Made by a program: the position numbers and the translations under genes. From a filamentous cyanobacterium ESFC-1 (GTDB lineage: Bacteria > Cyanobacteriota > Cyanobacteriia > Cyanobacteriales > Spirulinaceae): a stretch of 57,196 nucleotides of DNA. Positions 36,926 to 44,373 of this stretch are shown piece after piece. The DNA lies in contig KB904821.1 of NCBI GenBank assembly GCA_000380225.1, forward strand, positions 2,331,276 to 2,388,471. The letters are read 5' to 3'. How positions within the stretch are numbered: the first letter of the stretch is position 1; each line of letters begins with the position of its first letter. Below the pieces are notes generated by a model, which searched no databases, was not told the origin of the DNA, and saw nothing but the letters and a program-made list of their open reading frames with translations.

Positions 36926-37210
36926 TTTTTGTTGTTGGTTATTTGTTGTTGGTTATTTGTTGTTGGTTATTTGTTGTTGGTTATTGGTTATTGGTTGTTG
37001 GTTATTGGTTATTGGTTGTTGGTTATTGGTTATTGGTTGTTGGTTATTGGGCGGGGAAACCCCGCCCCTACAAGCATACTGCCCAAAAAACTGATTACTG
37101 ATAACTGATAACTGAAGAAACCCCCCGATTGCCGAGGAGCCGATTGCCGATTGCCCCTGATTAGGCTGTTGACTGATGACTGACGACTGAAAAGCCTACT
37201 GCCTAAAACA
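36926..37210. repeat. Repeat block inserted in the Mrp operon
   Basis: Heptamers of GTTGTTG, GTTATTT and GTTATTG type occupy about 36929-37047. They are followed by GGCGGGGAAACCCCGCCCCT, ACTGATAACTGATAACTGAA runs, CGATTGCC runs (37126-37156) and ACTGATGACTGACGACTGAA. These 285 bases separate the DUF4040 gene from mrpB, whereas neighbouring genes of the operon overlap by four bases. No gene is seen. Confidence 0.9.
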
Positions 37211-37756
37211 TCAATCTTCAGCACTCAAGTAAGCCAATCCCGTCACAGGTAAAGTCAATTCTTGTTGAAAAATATCGTAGAGATGGCGGACTCTGGTGGT
37301 GGTTTGATAGGGTTGCGATTCGATTTCGGATTTAAGACAAGTGGCGTGTATTTCTTTGGCGATCAAGGCTTGCTGTAGAGCTTTTTCGTTGGGATAGGAA
37401 ACTAATTCTAATTTCAGATGGCGTTTGGCAACGATACTGCGGAGATGATCGAGGATATCTTGTAAATCGCGATCGCCCTCAGCTTTTACCACTGCCTCAC
37501 TTTCGGCGACAACGCCAAGGCGCATGACCAACGAAGATCGCACGGCCACAGCATATAACATAATGGCCAGCATTGTTCCCACTAAAGCTTCGGTTAAAGC
37601 CACATCTGCCGCCCCTAAAACAGCATAGACCAAAGCCGCGACTGCCCCCACAATCCCCCGCACCACCAAAGCATGATAAGGATTGGATTGCAACACCAAC
37701 ATCAAAGAAGTTAACGGCAGTAACGCCGCGATGACATAGATATAGCTATCATTCAT
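37211..37756 (-). CDS. DUF4040 membrane protein (MrpA C-terminal-type subunit)
   Basis: The 181-residue protein has three or four membrane helices in its first half: YVIAALLPLTSLMLVLQSNP, VRGIVGAVAALVYAVLGAAD, VALTEALVGTMLAIMLYAVA. This is the DUF4040/MbhD-like module that forms part of MrpA in other bacteria. The soluble C-terminal half (LQDILDHLRSIVAKRHLKLE onward) has no recognised motif. The conserved acidic ADVALTEA segment is present. It overlaps mrpG by four bases. A full-length MrpA with the antiporter-like domain is not encoded here. Confidence 0.9.
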   Translation of the reverse strand: MNDSYIYVIAALLPLTSLMLVLQSNPYHALVVRGIVGAVAALVYAVLGAADVALTEALVGTMLAIMLYAVAVRSSLVMRLGVVAESEAVVKAEGDRDLQDILDHLRSIVAKRHLKLELVSYPNEKALQQALIAKEIHATCLKSEIESQPYQTTTRVRHLYDIFQQELTLPVTGLAYLSAED

Positions 37757-38028
37757 GGGGTTTCTTTGCTACTCGAACAATAAGCCAACACATAGCCGAG
37801 TACAGTGTTCCAAATGGCTAGGGAAATAATCGCCAATAAAAGCAACGGCCATTCTCTAGGGATTTTGAGCAATAAGCCGACGACAATACTCATCGAACCG
37901 AGGGTATCGGCTACGGATAAACTGTGTAGTTTAAATAATACCGAGCGATCGCCCACCAAGGGCCAAGTTCCCCACACCCAAAAAAACAAGCCAATCCCAA
38001 TACAGACATAACTCAATGTGTTAATCAT
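37753..38028 (-). CDS. mrpG: Mrp antiporter subunit G
   Basis: The 91-residue protein has three membrane helices and the MrpG/PhaG pattern LSYVCIGIGLFFWVWGTWPL, then FKLHSLSVADTLGSMSIVVG with the conserved KLH..S.ADTLG, and a C-terminal helix LLLLAIISLAIWNTVLGYVL. It overlaps both neighbours by four bases (ATGA), indicating translational coupling within the Mrp operon. Confidence 0.93.
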   Translation of the reverse strand: MINTLSYVCIGIGLFFWVWGTWPLVGDRSVLFKLHSLSVADTLGSMSIVVGLLLKIPREWPLLLLAIISLAIWNTVLGYVLAYCSSSKETP

Positions 38029-38276
38029 AAATCATTCAGGCGTTTGATAATATGAGCCAAAAGCATCAAGGCCGCATTGCCGACGCTGAGAATAATCACC
38101 CCAACCACCCCAATCATCCAATCATCCCGCAAAATCGAAACGATGAGGATCATAATTGAGGTTTTGCTGGCAATACTGGAAAAAGCCAGTACCTTTTGCC
38201 AAATATTATCATCTTGCCAAGCTTCGTAGAGGGGGATGAGTAAGATCGCCAGCATAATAATTAAAATCAAATTCAC
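38025..38276 (-). CDS. mrpF: Mrp antiporter subunit F
   Basis: This 83-residue, three-helix membrane protein (MNLILIIMLAILLIPLYEAW) lies at the position and has the size expected for MrpF between mrpE and mrpG. Sequence features are the N-terminal helix, a loop with WQKVLAFSSIASKTSIMILI, and a last helix WMIGVVGVIILSVGNAALML. The start overlaps mrpE by four bases. It assigns mainly by context plus the MrpF-like hydrophobic pattern. Confidence 0.88.
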   Translation of the reverse strand: MNLILIIMLAILLIPLYEAWQDDNIWQKVLAFSSIASKTSIMILIVSILRDDWMIGVVGVIILSVGNAALMLLAHIIKRLNDL

Positions 38277-38662
38277 GATCGCGGCCTCCTGAGAATGCGA
38301 TGCACGTCATACCAACCTTCTTCGCGGTATTTCAAAACAATGGTTTTGGGGGTAAAGGTAATTAAAAAGATATCTAAAAAAATCAATCCGGGCGATCGCT
38401 GGGGTTTTACTCTTTCTCGCGTTACATCTTCGTAGCGATGAGGCCGCAGCATAATTTCAACGGCTTCAAAATAGGCTTGGGGAACAGCAACCAAAACCTC
38501 ACCCAAAGTCCGCAACCAATCTTTCAACGCCCCTGGGGAGGTATAACCGCGAGGAATTAACAAAGCCACACAAACCCCGATAATAATATTAGCCAGGCTC
38601 AAATCGGCGGTAAGCAAAAACCAAATTGTCAAGCGTAAAATTAAGTTGAGATAGCCAATCAT
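38273..38662 (-). CDS. mrpE: Mrp antiporter subunit E
   Basis: The 129-residue protein has the MrpE/PhaE pattern: two N-terminal hydrophobic segments (LILRLTIWFLLTADLSLANI, IIGVCVALLIPRGY), a central segment VLVAVPQAYFEAVEIMLRPH, and a C-terminal part LDIFLITFTPKTIVLKYREE, corresponding to the conserved ..SITLTPGT.. region. It overlaps mrpF and mrpD by four bases each. Structural role in assembling the antiporter is known for the family. Confidence 0.9.
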   Translation of the reverse strand: MIGYLNLILRLTIWFLLTADLSLANIIIGVCVALLIPRGYTSPGALKDWLRTLGEVLVAVPQAYFEAVEIMLRPHRYEDVTRERVKPQRSPGLIFLDIFLITFTPKTIVLKYREEGWYDVHRILRRPRS

Positions 38663-40089
38663 GCCAGCACCATCCAGAATAAAGCAATTAAGATTAAACT
38701 CATCATGCCAATGAGGTTTTCAAAGCGTTCGAGGACGCGGGGAAGTTGGATGCTGGTGTGGCGAAAAAAGACCCAATAAGCTGTCCAACCTAGGGCAAGG
38801 GTCACGAGGGATTTAATCACATTCGCGGGGGTATAAAGGTCGTAATACAAGCCATTCGCTGCGAGTAAACCCCCGATTAAGCTGCCCACACCCAACCAAA
38901 ATCCTACGGCTAAGTTTTCTTGCTTGTCTCCAAAGGGAATAAAGAGAAATTTGGCAAACGCACAACAAGTTCCCACCACAGCCACATTCATGGCGATTTC
39001 CTGCCAGGAATTGAGGTTTTTCATGGTGTAGGCTTTGGCGGCAAAACCCCCGATAAAGGGCAAACCGGAAATGGATAAACTCGCGATCGCGATCGCCCCC
39101 CACAAACGCCGATCGATGGGGGTTTGTTCGAGGTCTTTAAATTGGCGACTGGGTAACACGCCGCTCATCAAAAATAAGCAAGATTTGGCTAAACCGTGGG
39201 CTAGGGCATAAAAGCCCCCGGCAAAGGGGACAGCCATCACAAAGCCCATTTGGGAAATGGTACTAAAAGCTAACATCCGCTTGGTATCTTTCTCGAAAAC
39301 GGCATAAGCGACCCCAAATAACGCCGTACACAAGCCAAAAGTTCTCACGATGGGGTCTAGGGTCTCCACGGTTAAAGCAAAGCGTAGCAGGGGAAAAACC
39401 CCCGTATTGACCACCACACCTGAAAGTAGGGCTGACACGGGACTTTCGGATTCGGAGTGGGTGAGGGGCAGCCATAATCCCGATATGAAAATGCCCCCTT
39501 TGGCTAAAAGTCCTAAACACAATAGGGCGATCGCTTCAGGAGGGGCTTGATTTAACGCCGAAAAGTCAAAAGAATGCTGATAGCGATACACCAACACCGC
39601 CCCCACCAGGTAAAACAACATGGCGGTATTGCTGACAAAAAGATAACGCAAAGCCACCCAAATCGCTCGATTGGTACGGGGATAGGCCACGAGGAGAAAA
39701 GCCGCAATCCCAATGACTTCTAGGGAGACATAAACGCTGATCAAATCGTTACAGATGAAGATAGCGTTGACGCTGGCGTGGAGCATCATCATCTGGGTAT
39801 AAAAAAAGGCAGTTTTACCCTTTGACCAACAATAGGCAATCACGGCGGCGGTGACGAGGGCATTGGTCAGAATAAAATAACCACTGATCGAATCGGCCAG
39901 CAAACTCACCCCGGCGTTGTCTAGCAGTTGCAATTTCAAAGGAGAGTCAAGCAGAAATAGCTGTAAGGCGTAAGTGGCCGAAACCACCGGAATACTTGCC
40001 GCCAAAACGCGAGCCAAACGAGGGAATAAGTAGATAATAAACCCGATAAAAAAGGGCAGCGTAATCCAGAAAATGGTGAAGGCGGTCAT
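38659..40089 (-). CDS. mrpD: Mrp antiporter subunit D
   Basis: MrpD is a proton-translocating subunit homologous to NuoM/NuoN of complex I. The 476-residue protein has about 13-14 membrane helices. Key elements are SLEVIGIAAFLLVAYPR with the conserved helix-5 Glu, LGLLAKGGIFISGLWLPLTH with the helix-7 Lys, and FEKDTKRMLAFSTISQMGF with the broken-helix Lys. ATG 40089 is chosen over a TTG one codon upstream. Its Shine-Dalgarno sequence AGGAGG (complement of 40095-40100) lies inside the inserted element at 40090-40458. It overlaps mrpE by four bases. Confidence 0.95.
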   Translation of the reverse strand: MTAFTIFWITLPFFIGFIIYLFPRLARVLAASIPVVSATYALQLFLLDSPLKLQLLDNAGVSLLADSISGYFILTNALVTAAVIAYCWSKGKTAFFYTQMMMLHASVNAIFICNDLISVYVSLEVIGIAAFLLVAYPRTNRAIWVALRYLFVSNTAMLFYLVGAVLVYRYQHSFDFSALNQAPPEAIALLCLGLLAKGGIFISGLWLPLTHSESESPVSALLSGVVVNTGVFPLLRFALTVETLDPIVRTFGLCTALFGVAYAVFEKDTKRMLAFSTISQMGFVMAVPFAGGFYALAHGLAKSCLFLMSGVLPSRQFKDLEQTPIDRRLWGAIAIASLSISGLPFIGGFAAKAYTMKNLNSWQEIAMNVAVVGTCCAFAKFLFIPFGDKQENLAVGFWLGVGSLIGGLLAANGLYYDLYTPANVIKSLVTLALGWTAYWVFFRHTSIQLPRVLERFENLIGMMSLILIALFWMVLA

Positions 40090-40458
40090 CAAAACCTCCT
40101 GGGTCTGAAACCTCGTCCTTCAAGGACGGCTTTGTATTTTTTAGGTAGAATTGAAAATGTCGAACAGCAAAAACCAAGCCAATTCGACATCAGCATCTTG
40201 AAAACTGGATATAGTAGGTTTTGTGCCGAAAAGCTGGCGCAAGTAAAATATCCAAGCAACAAGTACAGTCTTTGTAGGACACCGTACCGATGGGCTATCG
40301 GAATCGGGACTCTGTAAGGAGTTAGAAAGTCTGTGGACATGACGTAAGACGGTAACATAGCTAACACAAGTTGGTAGTGTACGCAGATGTGAGTGAAGCA
40401 GAAACTTAAATCGTGAGGTTTAGGAATCACCGTCCGTTTACGGCGGTGAGGATGTCAA
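40090..40458 (+). mobile_element. Non-autonomous IS200/IS605-type element between mrpC and mrpD (369 bp)
   Basis: The left end CAAAACCTCCTGGGTCTGAA is followed by a hairpin CGTCCTTCAAGGACG (40114-40128). The right end has hairpin CACCGTCCGTTTACGGCGGT G (40428-40448) and ends GAGGATGTCAA. This hairpin-ended form, with a right end of the type seen beside TnpB omega-RNAs, is that of IS200/IS605 elements; no TnpA or TnpB frame is present. Conceptual removal joins mrpC and mrpD with a four-base ATGA overlap like the other junctions of the operon. It shares both ends with the element at 48200-48561. Confidence 0.82.
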
Positions 40459-40790
40459 GGGGTGTTATTTTTCTCGATTTCGTTGCTGTCTAGGGTGGGA
40501 TTGTCTCGGGCTAGTTTCATAACTCCCACCAGCATCAGGGCTTGAATGGAAAAGCCGATGACAATGGCGGTTAAGATGACCGCTTGGGGGACGGGATTGG
40601 CATAGGTTGCTGTCGGATTTTCTGACAGAATGGGCGTGAATAGACCGTCTTGGGCCGCCACAAAAACATAGCAGGCAATGGCTCCTGTACTCATGACATC
40701 CATTGAGACGATCTTCATGACCAGATTTTTTTTAAAAATTATACCGAAAAATCCGCACAATATGGTCGCGAAGATACAGGCTTCTAACAC
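40455..40790 (-). CDS. mrpC: Mrp antiporter subunit C
   Basis: MrpC is a NuoK-like subunit of the antiporter. The 111-residue protein has three helices (EACIFATILCGFFGIIFKKN, KIVSMDVMSTGAIACYVFVA, AVILTAIVIGFSIQALMLVG). The PVPQAVILTAIVIGF segment, with its charged or polar context, is diagnostic of MrpC/NuoK relatives. It is the first gene of the operon in this window. Its TGA stop (complement of 40455-40457) is contributed by the right end of the inserted element. Confidence 0.95.
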   Translation of the reverse strand: MLEACIFATILCGFFGIIFKKNLVMKIVSMDVMSTGAIACYVFVAAQDGLFTPILSENPTATYANPVPQAVILTAIVIGFSIQALMLVGVMKLARDNPTLDSNEIEKNNTP

Positions 40791-41145
40791 GGGCGTAATT
40801 GGGATGAAAGGGTGTTGGGGTTATGTTTGCCAGAATACACTATTTGCGATCGCCCCGGATAATTCGAGAAAACGGGTAATTTGTCAAGGGGGAAACACCA
40901 TATTTTTGCGGGATAGCTACTTTTTTTAAGAATCATTTTGTAATTTTTTTGAGAACAATATTGATATTTTCGCGACCCTATTTCTCGATTGTTATTAGTC
41001 ATTCGGGGGGGTTGTTGAGAGAGAAACACAGGCTTTCTTTCGATTTTATAAAGTGGTAAAATTGGAGGGCTTTTAGGGTTCAGAACTTTAAAACTAAAAG
41101 CCGGTTAAGAAAGTATTAACTCAGGGTTAACTTGAGTCGAAAATC
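40791..41145. other. Divergent intergenic region upstream of mrpC
   Basis: AT-rich spacer between mrpC and the small gene at 41146; it must contain both promoters. No distinct operator, repeat or gene was recognised. Confidence 0.45.
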
Positions 41146-41367
41146 GTGACCAATCTGGTGTTACTACAAGCACAACAATTAAATTTTCCCTGCCGACAAG
41201 ACGATGCCGGAAATTGGCAAATTTTGCCGTTGCGTTCCCAAGAACGTTGGCAGTTGAACAACTTAGAAGGGCGATGGGTACTGGATATTGCGGGCGTTCC
41301 TCAAATTCGCCTATCGCCCCAAGAAGCGATTAAGTTCTTGCTAAATCAAGCTCGTTCTTCTCAATAA
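41146..41367 (+). CDS. Small conserved cyanobacterial protein
   Basis: This 73-residue protein from GTG 41146 (MTNLVLLQAQQLNFPCRQDD) has protein-like composition: WQILPLRSQERWQLNNLEGR, WVLDIAGVPQIRLSPQEAIK. No ATG alternative covers the frame. Its 3' end overlaps that of the convergent gene at 41330 by 38 bases. The pattern resembles small hypothetical proteins of cyanobacteria; no function is known to me. Confidence 0.7.
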   Translation: MTNLVLLQAQQLNFPCRQDDAGNWQILPLRSQERWQLNNLEGRWVLDIAGVPQIRLSPQEAIKFLLNQARSSQ

Positions 41368-41527
41368 GTTGGTAGTTGGTCACTACTCGACTCCCATCTG
41401 GGAATGTCGTCCATTGCCACCGTACATCTAGATGATTTGCGACTTGGACATAGTAGATGGAAGGGGGGATTTTGGGGTCGCTCGGCGGCGGAGCAAAGAC
41501 AATCCGAGTATCCTTGGCTGAGTGCAT
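41330..41527 (-). CDS. Small hypothetical protein
   Basis: The 65-residue product (MHSAKDTRIVFAPPPSDPKI) starts at an ATG preceded by a strong AGGAGG eight bases upstream, which supports translation. The sequence is soluble and mixed (YYVQVANHLDVRWQWTTFPD, SRVVTNYQLIEKNELD). It converges on and overlaps the gene at 41146. Family and function are unknown. Confidence 0.7.
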   Translation of the reverse strand: MHSAKDTRIVFAPPPSDPKIPPSIYYVQVANHLDVRWQWTTFPDGSRVVTNYQLIEKNELDLART

Positions 41528-41811
41528 AAATTCCTCCTATTGACTGAACGCGATCGCCCCAAAAACAATCGCGATCGCGCCAACATAAACTTATTGTAAA
41601 ACGGAATTTTGCCGCCGCAGAAATTAAATCATGGTTGTCCAAAAAATCAAACCAGACCCTCCCCAAGCCGTCTGAGTAAAGTCGCCGACTCCTTCTTCAA
41701 TTGGGAAATAATCAGGATATATCAAAGTTTAACAGGATATTCACCAGAATTTAACCGTTGCACCCCAGGGAAACGGCTATTATGATCGAAGTTCGGCTCA
41801 ATGACGAGCCA

Positions 41812-41836
41812 AACCAGAATCAATCTTGATTGGTTT
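41812..41836 (+). promoter_or_regulatory. Leader hairpin with T-run before a small gene
   Basis: AACCA-GA-ATCAA, loop TC, TTGATTGGTT forms a 10-bp stem with a two-base bulge followed by TTTTT. A second small hairpin, GGCTCAATGACGAGCC, lies just before it (about 41795-41810). It ends about 40 bases before the small gene at 41877 and may attenuate it; a terminator of an unseen upstream transcript is the alternative. Confidence 0.55.
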
Positions 41837-41876
41837 TTGGAAACTTTTTTATTGTTAAAGTGAAGGTTACACTATT

Positions 41877-42032
41877 ATGCAAACTCAAGCAAATTTTTCT
41901 AAGCAAGGTCGTCCTGCGCCTCAGCGAGAATCTCTACGGGCCAATAGCGAGTCGTTTAACTTTGATTTATGGGCAACGGCAGTCCGTCAACAAATGGTTG
42001 CTGCTCTCAACAAGCATAATTCTAAAAAGTAG
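41877..42032 (+). CDS. 51-residue conserved cyanobacterial small protein
   Basis: The ATG at 41877 opens a 51-residue frame: MQTQANFSKQGRPAPQRESL, then RANSESFNFDLWATAVRQQM, VAALNKHNSKK. Composition is soluble, basic at the C-terminus and clearly protein-like. FDLWATAVRQQMVAAL is a plausible amphipathic helix. The overlapping frame at 41830-42039 is a shadow. I recall similar short proteins in cyanobacterial annotations without function. The upstream hairpins suggest an RNA-level control. Confidence 0.7.
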   Translation: MQTQANFSKQGRPAPQRESLRANSESFNFDLWATAVRQQMVAALNKHNSKK

Positions 42033-42068
42033 TTTTTGACCATTGGTAACCAATCAAGCCAGAAACCC

Positions 42069-43193
42069 TCATCCCCCAATCCGGCTCAAAGCCGCGTTAC
42101 GGTAGTAATGGCCGAGGATTTGGCGGTAGTTCCAGCCCTGAGTGGCCAAAGATTGTGCGCCCCATTGACTCAAGCCCACCCCATGACCAAAGCCGCGGCC
42201 TTGAACCACAAAGCCGTTCCCACTGGGGGTAATGGTAAATAAGCGACTGCGGAGATTCAGGGCTTTACGGATTTGCGCCCCACTGAGGCGAGTTGTTCCC
42301 CTCTCGCCGACGATTCGCATGGTAATAATGCGTCCGTGGGGAGTGGTGCGTTCGGGAATGCAAGACTGAATCAAGCCCACTCCCCCAAGAAGGCGACTGA
42401 GTTCGCGTCTCGAATAGCGTTTCGACCATTGATACACCGGGGCTTGACGGTCGTAGTCCACCACACCGCGTAGGTAGGGTAGGGGGGATGTCCAAACATC
42501 TTCAACGTTCTCTGTATGACCCCCAGAGGAGGCATGAAAGGCGGCTAAGATGACTTGACTGTTGTAGACGACGACTTCGCCGGAGGTGGCTTGTACGGCT
42601 TGGTGGGTGCTGCGGGCTTCGCTGTGGAGTCCTTTGTAAACTTGGGTTGATGTGGTGGTGTCGAGGTCGTAGAGGGGGTTACGGTTGCGGGAGCGTTGAT
42701 ACAGGGCGTAGGAGCGAGCAGCCACGGCTTGGGCTTTGAGAGCTTCGAGGGGCCAAGACGCGATCGCTTCGGCTCCAACGACGCTGTAGAGGTATTCTTC
42801 TAAGTCAACATGGTTAATGGCATGAAGGCGGCTGCCTTGGGCAGTTAAGTGAGCTTCGCCGCGATACCAGCGATCGCCAATCCAAATAAAGCCTTCTTCT
42901 TGGGGGTCGATCCACAGTTGAGAACTTTGCCAAGTCCCTAGGGTGACTTGATTTTGGCCGGAGGTGACTGTATAAGCACTTCCGGCCGGAATTTGCCCTA
43001 AGACTTGGCCGGTGCGATCGCGCACTAAAGCCGGAGTCGAACCCCCGACCACGATTTGGGATGAGCCGTTAGCAATCGAGACGCGCAAGTTAACCGCCGC
43101 CCAAGCCCCTGCCCCCCAAAAAGACCACAGCAGCCCTATGATACTGCTCCAAGCCAAGGCGGTTAAGTTTGGGGAGAGTTGAGCTAATTTCAT
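42069..43193 (-). CDS. SpoIID/LytB-domain protein (amidase enhancer type)
   Basis: The 374-residue protein has a membrane or signal segment at about 12-32 and a SpoIID domain across roughly 110-370: HVDLEEYLYSVVGAEAIASW, LEALKAQAVAARSYALYQRS, HASSGGHTENVEDVW, GRGFGHGVGLSQWGAQSLAT, ILGHYY. The acidic VGAEAIASWP motif contains the Glu that is catalytic in SpoIID lytic transglycosylases. Relatives in cyanobacteria act on peptidoglycan; the exact reaction here is inferred. It is divergent from rnz. Confidence 0.92.
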   Translation of the reverse strand: MKLAQLSPNLTALAWSSIIGLLWSFWGAGAWAAVNLRVSIANGSSQIVVGGSTPALVRDRTGQVLGQIPAGSAYTVTSGQNQVTLGTWQSSQLWIDPQEEGFIWIGDRWYRGEAHLTAQGSRLHAINHVDLEEYLYSVVGAEAIASWPLEALKAQAVAARSYALYQRSRNRNPLYDLDTTTSTQVYKGLHSEARSTHQAVQATSGEVVVYNSQVILAAFHASSGGHTENVEDVWTSPLPYLRGVVDYDRQAPVYQWSKRYSRRELSRLLGGVGLIQSCIPERTTPHGRIITMRIVGERGTTRLSGAQIRKALNLRSRLFTITPSGNGFVVQGRGFGHGVGLSQWGAQSLATQGWNYRQILGHYYRNAALSRIGG

Positions 43194-43346
43194 CTATTTC
43201 CGACGCGATCGCATCGTTGTGAAAGGACAGGGATAAATGTTTTATGATGGGGTGTAACGTCCGAGGCTTTCAGGTTGATGTTGTCAAGTTTAAATCTTTT
43301 TAGGGATGGTCGGACGTTAATTTATTAGTTATTTTTTTAATAATTC

Positions 43347-44318
43347 GTGGAGATTACTTTTTTAGGAACCAGTTCTGGCGTTCCCACGCGATCGCGCAAT
43401 GTTTCGAGTGTGGCAATTCGCTTGCCCCAACGAGCCGAAGTTTGGCTTTTTGATTGTGGTGAAGGGACGCAACATCAATTATTACGCAGCGACCTCAAAA
43501 GCTCTCAAATTCGCCGCATTTTTGTGACTCACATGCACGGCGACCATATTTTTGGGTTAATGGGATTGATCGCAAGTTGTGGTTTAGCGGGTAATGCTCA
43601 ACCCATTGATATTTACGGGCCGCCAGCGTTAAAAGATTATTTGAAAGCTTGCGAGAAATATTCTTATACTCGTATTTTTCATCGGGTCAAAGTTCATCCC
43701 ATTGCACCGGGAATGGTTTATGAGGATGATGAATTTTCGGTCAGTTGCGATCGCCTTACCCATGCGGTTCCGGCTCACGGTTATCGCATTGCTGAAAAAG
43801 ACCGTCCGGGGCGTTTTAATGTGGAAAAAGCGAAGGCTTTAAACATTCCGAGTGGCCCTCTTTATGGTCAGTTGAAACAAGGCAAAACCGTTAAGTTAGA
43901 AGATGGGCGTACCCTCCGGGGAACTGAGTTTTGTAGTCCCCCTGAAATGGGTCGCAAAGTTGCTTATTGTACCGATACTGTTTTTTGTGATGCTGCGGTC
44001 AATTTGGCGCAAGATGCCGATGTTTTAATCCACGAATCTACTTTTGCTCATCAAGATTCTAATCTGGCGTTTGAGCGTAAACATTCGACTTCAACAATGG
44101 CGGCACAGGTCGCTTTATTAGCGCAAGTGAAACAGTTGATTATGACTCATTTTAGCCCTCGTTATGCTCCGGGTAATCCTATCCAAATTCGAGATTTACT
44201 CGCAGAAGCCCAAGCCATTTTTCCGAATACCCGCTTGGCTAAAGATTTTTTGACCTACGAGATTCCACGACGACGGGATACTGCCTCTACAACTCAAGTG
44301 ATAGCGGGCAAAAGCTAA
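43347..44318 (+). CDS. rnz: Ribonuclease Z
   Basis: RNase Z removes the 3' trailer of tRNA precursors. The 323-residue protein starts at GTG 43347 (product begins [20 protein letters not shown]). The zinc motif HMHGDH (residues 62-67, [11 protein letters not shown]), [29 protein letters not shown] and [10 protein letters not shown] with MTHFSPRY near the C-terminus supply the metallo-beta-lactamase ligands and flexible-arm region. Length is as expected for the short form. It is followed after 56 bases by the second GGDEF/EAL gene. Confidence 0.97.
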   Translation: MEITFLGTSSGVPTRSRNVSSVAIRLPQRAEVWLFDCGEGTQHQLLRSDLKSSQIRRIFVTHMHGDHIFGLMGLIASCGLAGNAQPIDIYGPPALKDYLKACEKYSYTRIFHRVKVHPIAPGMVYEDDEFSVSCDRLTHAVPAHGYRIAEKDRPGRFNVEKAKALNIPSGPLYGQLKQGKTVKLEDGRTLRGTEFCSPPEMGRKVAYCTDTVFCDAAVNLAQDADVLIHESTFAHQDSNLAFERKHSTSTMAAQVALLAQVKQLIMTHFSPRYAPGNPIQIRDLLAEAQAIFPNTRLAKDFLTYEIPRRRDTASTTQVIAGKS

Positions 44319-44373
44319 CCGTTGGGACTATTTTAATGGTTTTCCTCTGTTCGCACCTATCTTTGTTGATACA

